64,000 bases of DNA from Aquila chrysaetos chrysaetos (Eukaryota > Chordata > Aves > Accipitriformes > Accipitridae): contig NC_054457.1 of the NCBI RefSeq assembly GCF_900496995.4, forward strand, positions 434,001 through 498,000, read 5' to 3'. This document shows, piece after piece, positions 1 through 10,713 of this stretch. Numbering within the stretch: position 1 is the first letter of the stretch; every line of letters begins with the position of its first letter. Under the pieces are notes generated by a model. The model was not told the DNA's origin. It ran no database searches and saw only the letters and a list, made by a program, of their open reading frames with translations. The position numbers and the translations under genes are program-made.

Positions 1-6
1 GAGTGG

Positions 7-24
7 GTCCCTTCATGGTCGCCA
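7..24 (-). other. Primer-binding site (tRNA-Arg type), ERV2b family
   Basis: This is the 18-nt site next to the LTR end where a tRNA would prime minus-strand DNA synthesis. Read on the plus strand it matches the CCA-tailed 3' end of tRNA-Arg(TCG), as I recall that tRNA, at 17 of 18 positions. It is separated by 3 nt from the LTR that starts at 28, and the identical arrangement recurs at 26648-26665. It shows that the provirus body lies to the left, outside the window. Confidence 0.8.
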
Positions 25-27
25 GAT

Positions 28-635
28 TGTTTCATAAATTGAGCATTCGGTGATGGAGTTCAGTATTCTTTATTGCAGCGCTGGAAGCACAGGGGATCGC
101 TCCTCCAAACGTGCTTAACCACGAGCTTAACTGTATGGGTTAAATACATGCCTTACATACATATCACTAGATTTCCGAGAAATGTTATGCATAGTCATTA
201 GTTATCCGAAAAGCTATTTAGCATATGTAAATGTCCTTTACGCAAGCGCATTGGAGGTCTCTGGTGGTCGTCCGGAGTCCTCTGGTGGTCGTCCATAGTC
301 TTCCTCAATTGTCCACTGTTTGACCCTTGTTGTAGAGTTTGCGCCGTATGCTCCTCTTCTGGGCCTCAACAAACAACTCTCTGCTTATCTCCTACACTTT
401 AGCTCAGACATCACAAAACGACAGAACATCTCCCCTTATCACACAGGATACCTCCACAACAAGACATATCATTACTACACGGCTTATGTCCTTGGCTTGT
501 CTACGTAAATCAACTTATGAAGAACAGTTGGTAATCGTTCCTAACAAATTCCGAAGTCCTTATCTGACAATACACTGAGTCAAAGCATACGTTCTATTTC
601 TGCATCTACTAGGCCTAGTGTCAGCCTCTGCATCA
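28..635 (-). mobile_element. ERV2b-type LTR (5' LTR of a provirus extending left)
   Basis: This 608-bp LTR is bounded by TG and CA on the minus strand (TGATGCAGAG... to ...TGAAACA). The polyadenylation signal appears as TTTATT on the plus strand near 70. It is nearly identical in sequence and equal in length to the LTR at 26669-27276. The primer-binding site on its left makes it the 5' LTR of a minus-strand gammaretrovirus-like provirus. On its right it abuts plus-strand pol of a different family at an internal pol position, so one flank is another ERV rather than single-copy DNA. Confidence 0.9.
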
Positions 636-639
636 GGCA

Positions 640-1505
640 ATATATTCAAATGTTGAGCCTACCCTTAACCAGTCTCCCCCTAGAAGGAAGCATTAACAAG
701 GACATCTTAAATCAAGTGTACCCGGGGGTATGGGCTACTGATGCACCTGGAAGAGTGAAAAGTGCTCCACCTGTTGAAGTTAGGATCAAGGAAGGATGAA
801 AGCCGATTTGAAGGATGCTTTCTTTTGCCTCCCTCTCCATGAGACCAGCCAAAAATTATTTGCATTTGAATGGGAAAACCCCAAGAGTGGTCGAAAGACC
901 CAGCTCACTTGGACGGTGTTGCCACAAGGATTCAAGAATAGTCCTACCATTTTCGGCAATCAACTTGCGAAAGACTTAGAATCCTGGGAAACCCCGTCTG
1001 AGGAGGGAAAGCTGTTGCAGTATGTGGATGATATCCTGATCGCCACCAAGACAGAGAAAGATTGTATAATATGGACGCCACTGAGCAGAAACACCTTGAG
1101 TGGAACAAGGAGACCGAACGAGCCTTTGAGCTACTGAAAAGGCTTTGATGTCAGCCCCGGCCTTAGGACTCCCAGATCTTATTTCTCAGCGGGAACACAG
1201 GAGAACCGGTACATCATGATGTTTGGAAACCATCGAAGCAACATACACAAGCCACCCAGACCTGAAAGACAGCCCCATGGAATGCGGGGAAACTTGGTTC
1301 ACAGACGGAAGCACTTGCGTCCTAAATGGTAATCGACATGCGGGATACGCCATCACCACCAGCCAAGAGTCTCTTACAGAAAAAACCCTAAAGCCACAGT
1401 GGGAAGGACCATTCCAAGTACTACTCACCTCCTTTACTGCAATCAGAATCAAGGAACAGACGCTTGGATTCATCACACCAGAGTGAAAAAGACACCCAAA
1501 ACTCC
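640..1505 (+). pseudogene. pol: Degenerate pol (protease end, RT, RNase H, integrase C-terminus), ERV2a family
   Basis: This is a strongly deleted gammaretrovirus-like polymerase gene. The protease C-terminus (640-794) is joined by a deletion to the RT core, which keeps LPQGFKNSP and the catalytic YVDD (near 1021). A second deletion joins RT to the connection domain. Then come the start of RNase H with its FTDGS catalytic motif (about 1300-1315), a third deletion, and the integrase C-terminal domain (1371-1505). Each block aligns by eye to the ERV2a pol on the opposite strand at 27.9-31.7 kb, where the missing parts are present. The integrase catalytic core is absent. It is a passive remnant; no long reading frame spans the domains. 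Confidence 0.9.
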
Positions 1506-2830
1506 ATGGAAAGTCACCTCAAAACCCGATGGACATTTAGTTTTTACGTGGTAATATGGGGAGTTGTGGGGACTCTGTGTAAGGCGGGGTGAAAACCTGT
1601 TTGTCAGATATAACCAGGAGCTAGCAAAGGATATTAATGTATCAAGCTGTTGGATGTGTACCTTAATACCCAACAAGGAGAAACCTTCCCGTTTATTGGT
1701 GTCCCCCTCAGAACAAACAGCACTAAAACACTATTGAATAGAACTGCCAACTATACTTGTTTATATGGAAATGGTTCCAGAACTATAGTGAAGTATAAAC
1801 TTGATCTGGATAGCAGAGACCCACATAATGATCGATACAATTGGTCTTGGAGATTAAAAGACATGGAAAGAGGCAGAGGGGGAGACCCCATAATGATGCG
1901 CCCCCATTATGCCAACACTTCTAGTTTTCTTGGGACACTGAATGGAACTTGCTTTCGATGTAATGAATCACACTCTACAGGGATAGCTAATACAGGATGG
2001 GGAAATCTAACAGGGAGTTGTTATCTTCCTCCTCCTCGGGAGCCGTCCAATTGTAATCTCCCTGTTGGACGTTGGTACCTTTGTGCAAACGGGAAGGCAC
2101 ATAAGAGTTTACCTATCGATTGGTGGGGAGAATGCACAGAGGGAATAATAATCCCACAAACACTCCCTGTCTTAGGAAAATTACAGGGAATATTCCGATC
2201 CCCATGGCACCACACGAGGACTAAAAGAACCTCTAACCCTCTTATAGAACGGGCACCACATTCCACAGTGTGGTACGATGGCTTTTCCCAATGCTTGGAG
2301 TATCTGAATTGGAAAAAGCAATAGTCAATGTATCAGCGGTGGTGAGATTTTAGCCAATACTACTGCTGACGCTCTAGGAAAATTACAAGCCGAAATTGAT
2401 TCCTTGGCAAAGATAACGATACAAAATCGCCTTGCATTAGATATGTTAACCGCAAAGGAAGGGGTGTGTGCGTACTTATAAATCAAAGCTGTTGTGCTAT
2501 TTAAATGAAAGACAGCAAGTAGAGACAGATATTGGAAAGATTTGGGAAATTTCTAAGGAGTTACATCTTATCACTATGGATGACACATCATGGGGATTTT
2601 CTGAGTATGGGAAAAACTAACTTCCTGGTTACCAAATTTAACATGGCCAAAACAACTGTTTGTGACAGCAATAGTAATCATTTCTCTGCTCATAATTCTT
2701 TGTACAACAATTCAATGCAGCTTATGGTGTTTCCAAAACACAGGAGATTCCTACAGCGAATGGAAAAAGAATCAGTTGTGACGAAGACTGAGTCCAATAA
2801 ATATTTTGAAGAATGCTAGATAGGGAAACA
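1506..2830 (+). pseudogene. env: Degenerate env (SU and TM), ERV2a family
   Basis: This is an envelope glycoprotein remnant starting at the ATG at 1506, which overlaps the pol end as in gammaretroviruses. A hydrophobic leader is followed by a stop. A long open stretch (1650-2324) encodes cysteine-rich, heavily N-glycosylated surface subunit with many NxS/T sites and ends in a basic RTKR furin-type cleavage site near 2221. Downstream, frameshifted pieces encode the TM ectodomain: an LQNR-like heptad region near 2430-2460, remnants of a CX6CC motif, then a hydrophobic membrane segment around 2650-2740. Several stops and shifts make it non-functional. It is the only SU-TM region of this family in the window; ERV2a itself lost most of env. 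Confidence 0.88.
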
Positions 2831-2883
2831 ATGCATTGGAAGTACTAGAGTTGGATATAGTAAAAGAATTTACTATTTTCTAG

Positions 2884-2894
2884 AAAAGGGGGAC
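2884..2894 (+). other. Polypurine tract
   Basis: An AAAAGGGGGA run lies immediately before the LTR that starts at 2895. This is where the plus-strand primer for reverse transcription is made. It fixes the left LTR boundary and the plus orientation. Confidence 0.85.
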
Positions 2895-3355
2895 TGAAAC
2901 GGGGAGCCAAAGGAACCTTAGTAGATATAGTAGATATATGGATGTAGATAAGAACTGTTTAATAATTATCTAGCTTATAATGAAGTTAAAGAAATTTCAA
3001 TAGAGGTAGACGTGGCCCAAGAGGATGAGAAGTGGTGCTTAACGTTTGCATTGTTGAGGCTGGCTGGGGCAGGAGATAGTCCCTGATAAGAAGCAGCAGT
3101 CGACCCCAAAAACCAGCCAAGACCGGCCTTGTGACTTTTGGAACTAATTTTAATATGAAGCGGGGATAGATCATTCCTATGTATAGGCGTATTGTGAAAC
3201 TTCATGTATATGTAACACTTGACTGTATAAATTTGAAGCGAACTGCCGCGTCAGGTGCGCACGACTTTGGTGGGACTACCCCCGTGCTGCCCAGCGCTGA
3301 ATAAACATACCTACTTTACAATCTCACTGATTGTGGAGTCCGTTTCCGCACGTCA
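2895..3355 (+). mobile_element. ERV2a-type 3' LTR
   Basis: This 461-bp LTR runs from TGAAACGGGG to ...CACGTCA. It contains a TATAAAT box at 3226-3232 and AATAAA at 3300-3305. It aligns to the 660-bp minus-strand LTR at 34464-35123 but is shorter, because part of U3 and the leader-proximal U3 segment are missing. It closes the plus-strand ERV2a remnant that begins at 640. Confidence 0.88.
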
Positions 3356-3450
3356 GGTGGAACTATCCCCTGTGCATCCAGCGCTGCAATAAACAAAGTG
3401 TCTGCTTCTTAACTTCTCATTGCTGTTAAGGAGTTTTATTCTGGATTTCA
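3356..3450 (+). repeat. Second, diverged R-U5 segment
   Basis: Directly after the LTR end lies another copy of the R/U5 block (GGTGGAACTA..., AGCGCTGCAATAAAC) that resembles 3271-3355 but is clearly diverged. It appears joined at a shared GTCAGGTG. It looks like a recombinant junction between two related LTRs rather than a complete element. Confidence 0.6.
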
Positions 3451-3782
3451 GCAACATAAGCAAGTAGTGCCTAGAACTTCTTGAAGCAGCTTTAATCTAG
3501 AGATGGTGTGGTGGATTGACCTTGGCTGGCTGCCAGACACCCACTCAACTGCTCTCTCACTCCCCCTCCTCAGCAGGACAAGGGGAGAAAATAAGATGGA
3601 GAAGCTTGGGGTGGAGATTAAGACAGGGAGATCACTTACCAATTACTATCACAGGCAAAACAGACTTGAGTTGTGGAAAATTAATTTTTTATTGCCAATT
3701 AAAAATGGAGTAGGATGGTGAAAAACAAACATCTTCCTGCCCCCTCCCCCCTTTTTCCCAGGTTCAACTTTACTCCTTATTC

Positions 3783-4352
3783 TCTTGTCCCACAAATGGG
3801 GTTCATTTACCCAATGTGCAAGCCAATAACACACAGAGTCGAGGTATTTTCAAATTAATTTCATTGATGAGCGCATGAATGGTGCCTGTCTCAAGACAGC
3901 ACACCCTTGTCTCAAAAATTCTCATTTATATACTTAACTAATACATATTCATTATTATTTCCCTAAATAATTGGTTCTTTCTTCTTTGCCCCTCATGTAA
4001 ATTAGTGCGCAGACTCTGTCTTCTTCCTTCATTGTCTTTTTTTAAGTAGGTGTATCATTTGAGTAGGTGGTCAATGAGTCGGTGGTCGCGATCTCCCCCT
4101 GTAGGAATTGCCTTTTACCTACTTCTTCCCTAATCTTGGCAGTTCCAAGTGGTTCTTCAAGGTTTGTTGACCAGACCACAATCCATTACCTTTCTGACAT
4201 CAACATAAAGCCCCATTGTCTAGTAGTTCCTAAACCCTAAATCATGTCTAGTTATTGTTTCCCTATTTTAAATATTAACTGATGGGGGGGGCTGTACACA
4301 GGACTTTAGCAGCTCCCTGGTTATTTTCAATTATACATATTAATTGATAACA
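3783..4352 (-). mobile_element. Gammaretrovirus-like solo LTR (type G) nested in LTR E
   Basis: This 570-bp minus-strand LTR (TGTTATCAATTAAT... to ...GTGGGACAAGA) is closely related to the plus-strand copy at 20431-21010. It splits LTR E in the stretch that reads continuously in the other LTR E copies. The flanks read ATTC and ATTT, compatible with a mutated 4-bp duplication. Confidence 0.8.
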
Positions 4353-4459
4353 ATTTCTGACTCTTCTACCTGCCCCCCCAGTCGTGCAGGGGGAATGGGG
4401 AATGGGGGGTTGTGTTTAGTCCATAACAGTTCCTCTCTGCTTCCTTCCTCCTCACATTT

Positions 4460-4640
4460 TCCCCTGCTCCAGCGTGGGTCCTCTTCACGGGCTGCAGTCC
4501 TTAAGGAAAAAAAATCTGCTCCAGCGTGGGCTCTCTGCAGGCTGCAGTTCTTTCAGAAAATATCCAACTGCTCCAGCATGGGGTCCTCCATGGGCTGCAG
4601 GGGAATATCTGCTCCAGTGCTTGGAGCATCTCCTCCCCCT
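4460..4640. repeat. GC-rich imperfect tandem repeat inside LTR E
   Basis: About four degenerate units of roughly 40-50 bp are built on 'CTGCTCCAGCRTGGG ... GGGCTGCAG'. The same unit recurs in the other LTR E copies with different copy numbers. Confidence 0.7.
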
Positions 4641-5033
4641 CCTCCTTCTACTTTGGTGTTCACAGGGTTGGTTCCCACACTTTTTTCCTCACTACTCACT
4701 GCCTGTGCAGTATTTTGCCCTTTCTTAAATATGTTTTCACAGTGGCATCACCAACTACACTGATTGGCTCAGCTTTGGCCAGTGGTGGGTCCATTGCCAA
4801 GCCAGCTGTAACCAGCTGTGTTCAGCACAGGGCAGCCCCTGGTCTCTTCTCACAAGAGACCACCCCTGCAGCCCCCCCACTACCAAAACCTTGCCTTACA
4901 CCCAATACAGATCTGCAGCAAAAAAAAAATTTTCCATTTCTACAATGCGAGTGCTTATAGATGCTGGAATTCCCATGTGCTCATAGTTGAGAACTTTTTT
5001 CTGGTGAGGCTGGTGTTCCAGGAGGTGCTGGTT

Positions 5034-5593
5034 TGTTATGATCCCAGTAAGAAAGGCGCTCACACTCTGTAAAGTAATTTTAAAAGGCTATTTATTAGAG
5101 CTAACACTATAAAGGAGAGGACAGTATAGATAGCCTTACATCCCTTCAGGTTCTGGGAACCCTGAGCTGTGCAGCATTGAACATTGATGAGGGTGCAGCA
5201 TGCCAGTAGATCCTGTCCATGGAAGGGTTACTCCATTTTGGTCATTTGAGCTATTATAGGATTTTCTTACAAGAAAACAACTCTGTTCATAATTTCTACT
5301 GTCAAACAGGAAGGGTGTTTGTGTAAGAGCTTCTTGTTGCACTTTCAGATAAAGGCAAGGACACATAGGTGATGTAATTGCCACTACTGAGTCAGAGCTG
5401 CTTGCAGGCTCCTCTGTTACAATCAACAGGCTAAGTTTATCCTGTGGCCAAGGGATATATATGCACAGCCCAACACAGGCCAAGCTTTACATGCAGCATA
5501 GCACAGCATAGGCCTGGGCCTAAGTAGGTTAACTATTATGTGGTTCACTAACCCTTCAGTGTACAATGGTCTTCTGGACAGGATCACTACACA
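5034..5593 (-). mobile_element. Class II-like solo LTR with 6-bp target duplication
   Basis: This 560-bp LTR (plus strand TGTTATGATCCC ... CACTACACA) is flanked by a perfect 6-bp duplication, CTGGTT, at 5028-5033 and 5594-5599. On the minus strand it has a TATATAT-rich promoter box (5455-5462) and AATAAA (5091-5096), which set the orientation. Six-base duplications are typical of alpha/betaretrovirus-like (ERVK) integrases. No internal sequence remains, so this is an LTR-LTR recombination product. Confidence 0.85.
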
Positions 5594-7109
5594 CTGGTTT
5601 AAAAATAAACTGAGCCATGGTACCAGATTTTTAGAAAGAGTTCTTTGCGAAGATGATTGAGTGGGTACATAAAAAAATCAATGGGTGGCAATATGTGGCA
5701 GGAGGAAAAGAGTGTTGTGAAATTACCTGTTAAAAGTTTAGAGGTGCGAAGAAAAATGTGGCCAATAACTCCTAGACTTTACATAATTATCCAGCAACTT
5801 AATTCAAATAACAGCTGTAGGAAACCATTTAAAATCTGCTTTTAAAGCCCAAAGGTTTCTCTGCTGCTAAACTCATTGTGAAGCAGAGTCAAATGCCTGC
5901 CTGGGCAATTTTTCTGAGTGCAGCCACCACCGTGCCTGTGCTTCCAGGAAGCTCCAGTAGCAGCTGGCACCTGCTGCTTGGGTGGGTGGCCCTTCCTGCT
6001 GGGCTGAGGCCCTGCTGGTTGCATTTGTGTTGCCCCGGGGTGGGGCTCTGCCTGCCCCCGTGCTGCTGCTCACCATGAGCGCTGGGCAGGCCATGCCTTT
6101 GCTGCTGCCCAAGGTGCGCTCTTTCTTCTACAGGATGTGCTCCTTCATCATTGTGCTGGTGAACAAGGCCACCTGCCTACAGGTGAGGGGGGCTGCCTGG
6201 GGCATGGGTGGCCTACCAGAGACAGCTGTGGCAGCAGAGACTGTAGATGTGTATATTTACGCATATAACATAAAGGATAACTGCAGAAATTATATGCACA
6301 TAATAATGCATTTATTGTGGGGTAGCCCTGCAGTCATATTTTCACCAGTCAGGGTGTGATAACTTCCTATGTGGTTGACAACAGTGCCAAGTGGTTCATA
6401 CTCTGCCAAAGGCTCCCCAGCACCAAAGGTTGAATGCAGCCTGCCCCTGTGCAGCCCCAAGCAGTTAGCTGAAGGAGGCCTGCACTTTGTACTCAGATGA
6501 GTTACTTAACTAAGCATGAGGTAAAAAATGAAGTAGTGGTTGGGTGTAGCTAGGAGTGTTAGTGCCCAAATTACTTATTTATATGGGCTTTGGTTGTGCT
6601 CTAAAGAAAGAGGGATGTTGCTTTCCAGTGCAAAGGCTTGTGAGGTTCAACTGGCTGAAGTGAGGCTCTGCTGTGATCCAGACAGCACAGCATTTTTTCT
6701 TTTCCTTAAGTTTCTCAAGGGAGACACTGATATCTGATGTCCCACAGATGGAATGGGCTACATAACCAGATAGAAACCTTTACCTTCTTTTGACTCTGCA
6801 GCTGCAGAAGAATTTCTAGCTGAGATGCAGATGCTATGTCAAGGAGTTCTGTTGCTCTTTTTATACCTGCAGGAGAATAGCTGTCAGGCTACACAATTCA
6901 AAGTTTTCCTAGTCAGGAGAAACCAGTGTTGCTCAAGAGCCGCTTTTCTCATTGCAAAGGCAAGTTTTCTTTTGTTCAAAAAGAAAAGCATGAGTGTACC
7001 TTCTGTCAGAGAAGTGTTTTAATTAACATTTTTATAACCCTAAAACATTTATTTGGTTTGAGTTGTATAGTATGATAATTAACTGATAAACTGTCACAGA
7101 CTTTAAAAA
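5594..7109. other. Non-repetitive stretch containing one host-like exon
   Basis: Apart from the SLC35D2-like exon at 6075-6182 and the GC-rich sequence around it (5880-6240), I recognise no repeat, RNA gene or further exon here. Confidence 0.5.
6075..6182 (+). pseudogene. SLC35D2: SLC35D2-like first coding exon (probable decayed gene copy)
   Basis: An ATG in a fair Kozak context (caccATGa) opens a 36-codon exon that ends at CAG|GTGAGG, a strong splice donor. The residues FFYRMCSFIIVLVNKA match the SLC35D2/SLC35D1 nucleotide-sugar transporter N-terminus as I remember it (FYGTCSFLIVLVNKA) in about 12 of 16 positions. This segment is the first membrane helix of that Golgi transporter. After NKA the reading diverges (ATCLQ instead of LLTTY-type residues), which a small deletion with loss of frame would explain. 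The surrounding DNA is GC-rich, as expected of a first exon. No second exon was found within the window. The helix could instead belong to SLC35D1. The homology is from memory; pseudogene status is inferred. Confidence 0.5.
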
Positions 7110-7114
7110 CCAGT

Positions 7115-7705
7115 TGTGCTGGTTTTGGCTGGGATAGAGTTAATTTTCTTCATAGTACCCAGTATGGGGCTGTGTTTTGGATTTGTGCTGAAAACAGTGT
7201 TGATAATGCTGAGATGTTTTCATTACTGCTGAGCAGTGCTTACAGAGTCAAGGCCTTTCTGCTTCTCTCACCACCCCACCAGTGAGTAGGCTGGGGGTGC
7301 ACAAGAAGTTGGGAGGAGACACAGCTGGGACAGCTGACCCCAACTGACCAAAGGGATATCCCATACCATATGACATCATGCTCAGTATATAAGCTGGGGG
7401 AGGGAAGAAGAAGGAAGGGGGGACATTCGGAGTTATGGCATTTTGTCTTTCCAAGTAACCATTACACGTGATGGAGCCCTGCTTTCCTGGAGATGGCTAA
7501 GCACCTGCCTGCCGATGGGAAGTGGTGAATGAATTCCTTGCTTTGCTTGCATGCGTGGCTTTTGCTTTCCCTATTAAACTGTCTTTATCTCAACCCATGA
7601 GTTTTCTCACTTTTACTCTTCTGATTCTCTCCCCCATCCCACTGTGAGGGAGGTGAGTGAGTGGCTGTGTGGTGCTTAGTTGCCGGCTGGGGTTAAACCA
7701 TGACA
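7115..7705 (+). mobile_element. ERVL-like solo LTR, type A, with 5-bp target duplication
   Basis: This 591-bp LTR (TGTGCTGGTT ... AACCATGACA) has a perfect CCAGT duplication at 7110-7114 and 7706-7710. A TATATAA box lies at 7386-7392 and ATTAAA at 7573-7578. This intact copy is the reference against which the fragmented LTR at 40595-54956 can be read. Confidence 0.93.
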
Positions 7706-7710
7706 CCAGT

Positions 7711-9398
7711 AATTTCGAAGAATTTGTTGAGAATGGGGTCACTCTCTTCAATTTAAGATCTGATTTATGTCTAATATATACTACTTCTGAAAGACAGTCT
7801 GATGGCAATGTTATTTGCAGGCATATTTTGGAAATATGTAAATCTTTTCCCCTAAAATCTGTTATTATTTTGAATGTTGAGAGTGGTATTTTGCTGATCA
7901 AACCATTAAAACCCTTTAGTGAAGTGGAGGTTCCTCTAATAATTCCTGACAATATAATGTACTTGAAGTCACAAGAAAGAATTTGTTGTGAATGGAGAAG
8001 CTGGACTTCCCTTTATCCCCCTACTTGTAGCCCATGTTTTTGACTATGGGAATCTTCTAAATTCCTGCTTATATCCTGCATAATAATTCCATGCCGTACT
8101 GAAGGTCCCAGTCCTATAGAGAAGCTCACTAACATAGAACCCAGGGATACTGATTTATTTAGAAAGCAGGATCAAATGTGGAAGTAAATAGGCCTAATTT
8201 AAGTAAAAGAATCTAATATAAAGTGAGTGAGTTTGATTGGACAAGGCCCCAAGCAACCTGTTGTAGCTGACCCTGCTCTGAGCAGGGGGGCTGGACTAGA
8301 TGATCTCCAAAGGTGCCTTCCTACCTCAGCTGTTCTGCGAGTCTGTGAAGTTAGTGTGTTTTTGTTAGCATAGTATCTTTACACCAGTGATAACAGAGGA
8401 AGATCATCACAGCTGTTATCTTCTATATGGAAAGGAAGGATTAGTACCATGATTTGAAGAGCCTTCAGATCTCATGGGCAAAACCTCTGCTCAGTCAGAA
8501 AAGTAGTTTTCTTAATAAAAAGATATTTGTTAAAAGCTAGTTAATGTTTACTTACTCATAGACTAGATGGGCAGTCGCTTGCATAACAGGAATTTTCTTC
8601 CATCATGGACCACAACAATGTGCCAAATTCCAAGGAGTAAATTCAAAGTTTGCTGCACTCTGAAGTAATTAGCTTGGACTCAGTCATGGTATATGGCTTC
8701 CAATTCCAAAAGTCAGACAATGACAACTTGAGGCTCTCTGTATACTCCACTGAACAGTGTAGACATGCCTTTAGCTTGGCAGTTGGTAACTGAATGTATT
8801 AGTTCATGCTGCTAATACTGACAATCTTGGTATCTTCTTGCAAGCACCTTTTTGTTTAAGGTAGTCAAAAATAAAACCTGAAACTGAGAAAACTTCTAAT
8901 CATAAAAACACTGAAGATACTACATCTTTGATTTGATGTGGAGTCCCATATGAAATCATAGCTGTAGCTATGATCTTCTCAAGATTAATATTCTTCAGTT
9001 AAAGTTCACTATATTTTTGCTATATTTTAGCTCATTATGAGCTAACAAAAGGAAAAAAAATAAAAGGGAAAAAGGCAAACAAAAGCAAAAATTTGCTATT
9101 TTTTCTAACATTAAATGTTATTAACATGTAAGTGCTGTATATCAAGTCTCCCAGATATGATGTATGAGGTAAGTTTGGGGTTTTTTTTATGGTGGTTTTC
9201 ATCTTACGGTCTGCAGTTCCCTATAAGTCCCTGGCGTACTTTTAAGATATTTTGGCATAATCAAGGACAGCAAAAACATCAGTAAGCCTAAATTTTATAT
9301 AAAGAGCTTACAAATTGTTAGGACTTTTTAGGGCTCTGCAAATCAAAGAAGTGTGGAGAAACCTGTCTAATATAGGTGAATAAAGTTTCCTTATTTAT
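7711..9398. other. Unassigned AT-rich stretch with a CR1 scrap
   Basis: Only the CR1 tail at 8234-8345 is recognisable. An open frame over 7711-8040 has no family resemblance that I can name and I do not call it a gene. Confidence 0.5.
8234..8345 (+). mobile_element. CR1 LINE 3' fragment
   Basis: It contains the CR1 3' untranslated signature (GGCTGGACTAGATGATCTCCA...GGTGCCTTCC, then the ATTCTGTGA-type end, here TTCTGCGAGTCTGTGA). It is a short 5'-truncated copy. Confidence 0.85.
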
Positions 9399-9710
9399 AT
9401 GGTTGTGGTGGGTTGACCTTGGCTGGCTGCCAGGTGTCCACCAAGCTCTATATCTTTCCCCATTCATAACAGGACAGGGGAAGAAAATAAAATAAGAGCT
9501 TGTGGGTCGAGATAAGGACAGGGCGATCACTTCCCAATTACCATCACGAAAAACAGACTCGACTTGGGGAAATTAATTTAATTTATTACCAGTTAAACAG
9601 AGCAAGATAATGAGAAATAAGAACAAATCTAAAAACACCTCCCCCCCCCCTCCCTTCTTCCCAGGCTCAGCTTCACTCCCAACTCTTTACCTCCTTACCT
9701 GCTGCGCAGG

Positions 9711-9810
9711 NNNNNNNNNNNNNNNNNNNNNNNNNNNNNNNNNNNNNNNNNNNNNNNNNNNNNNNNNNNNNNNNNNNNNNNNNNNNNNNNNNNNNNNNNN
9801 NNNNNNNNNN
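9711..9810. other. Assembly gap (100 N)
   Basis: Exactly 100 undetermined bases, the conventional filler for a gap of unknown size. The same LTR E segment occurs on both sides, so the real missing length may be kilobases. Confidence 0.98.
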
Positions 9811-9964
9811 TTAGGACAACACCACCACTCCCTTCTTCCCGGGCACAGCTTCACTCCCAAATTCTCTACCTACCCCCCAGCAGCGCAGGGGGACGGGGAA
9901 TGGGGGTTACGGTCAGTTCATCACATGTTGTCTCTGCCGCTCCTTCCTCCTCAGGGGGAGGACT

Positions 9965-10420
9965 CCTCACACTCTTCCCCTGCTCCAGCACGGGGTCCCT
10001 CCCACGGGAGACAGTCCTCCACGAACTTCTCCAACGTGGGTCCTTCCCACGGGCTGCAGCTCTTCACAAACTGCTCCAGCATGGGTCCCTTCCACGGGGT
10101 GCAGTCCTTCAGGAGCACACTGCTCCAGCATGGGTACCCCACAGGGTCACAAGTCCTGCCAGAAAACCTGCTCCAACGTGGGCACCTCTCTTCACGGGTC
10201 CGCAGGTCCTGCCAGGAGCCTGCTCCAGCGCAGGCTTCCCACAGGGTCACAGCCTCCTTTGGGCATCCACCTGCTCCGGCGTGGGGTCCTCCACGGGCTG
10301 CAGGTGGATATCTGCTCCACCGTGGACCTCCATGGGCTGCAGGGGGACAGCCTGCCTCACCATGGTCTTCACCACGGGCTGCAGGGGAATCTCTGCTCCG
10401 GCACCTGGAGCACCTCCTCC
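9965..10420. repeat. GC-rich imperfect tandem repeat inside LTR E
   Basis: Roughly nine degenerate units of about 45-50 bp ('TGCTCCAGCATGGGTCC ... CACGGGCTGCAG') make up this block, clearly more units than in the copies at 4460 and 18440. Confidence 0.75.
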
Positions 10421-10713
10421 CCCTCCTTCTTCACTGACCTTGGTGTCTGCAGTTGTTTCTCTTCATGTTCTCACTCCTCTCTCCAGCTGCAGTTTCTGTG
10501 TCGCAGCAATTTTTTTTTCCCTTTCTTAAATATGTTATCCCAGAGGCTCTACCACTGTCGCTGATTGGCTCGGCCTTGGCCAGCGGCAGGTCTGTCTTGG
10601 AGCCGTCTGGCATTGGCTCTGTCGGACATAGGGGAAGCTTCTAGCAGCTTCTCACTGAAGCCACCCCTGTAGCCCCCCCAGCTACCAAAACCTTGCCATG
10701 CAAACCCAATACA

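Larger units (their letters stand above)
3507..4909 (-). mobile_element. ERVL-like solo LTR, type E, interrupted by a nested LTR
   Basis: The LTR has ends TGTATTGG... and ...GGTCAATCCACCACA on the minus strand and is interrupted by another LTR at 3783-4352. Without the insert it is about 830 bp. It belongs to the same family as 9404-10713, 18031-18947 and 41478-42623. A GC-rich block of imperfect repeats near 4460-4640 is characteristic. The flanks (GATGG left, GATCT right) give no clean 5-bp duplication. Confidence 0.8.
9404..10713 (-). mobile_element. LTR E copy (or two copies) interrupted by the assembly gap
   Basis: The minus-strand LTR has outer ends TGTATTGGG... (10713) and ...GGGTCAACCCACCACA (9404). 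The segment just left of the gap (9650-9710) and the one just right of it (9811-9895) are two versions of the same LTR portion. The outer flanks (ATGGT left, GGGGC right) do not match, and the right flank lies inside CR1. Together these suggest that parts of two LTRs, possibly of one provirus, are joined across the gap. Confidence 0.75.

Noticed and set aside
7657..8043. Open frame of about 110 codons after the solo LTR
   Set aside because: It begins inside the LTR, has no recognisable domain, no splice sites that frame it well and no relatives that I can name; a chance frame in AT-rich DNA is likely.
9860..10530. Long open frames through the GC-rich repeat of LTR E (also 41694-42580)
   Set aside because: They arise because the minisatellite unit lacks stops in several frames on both strands; the encoded proteins are repeat artefacts.
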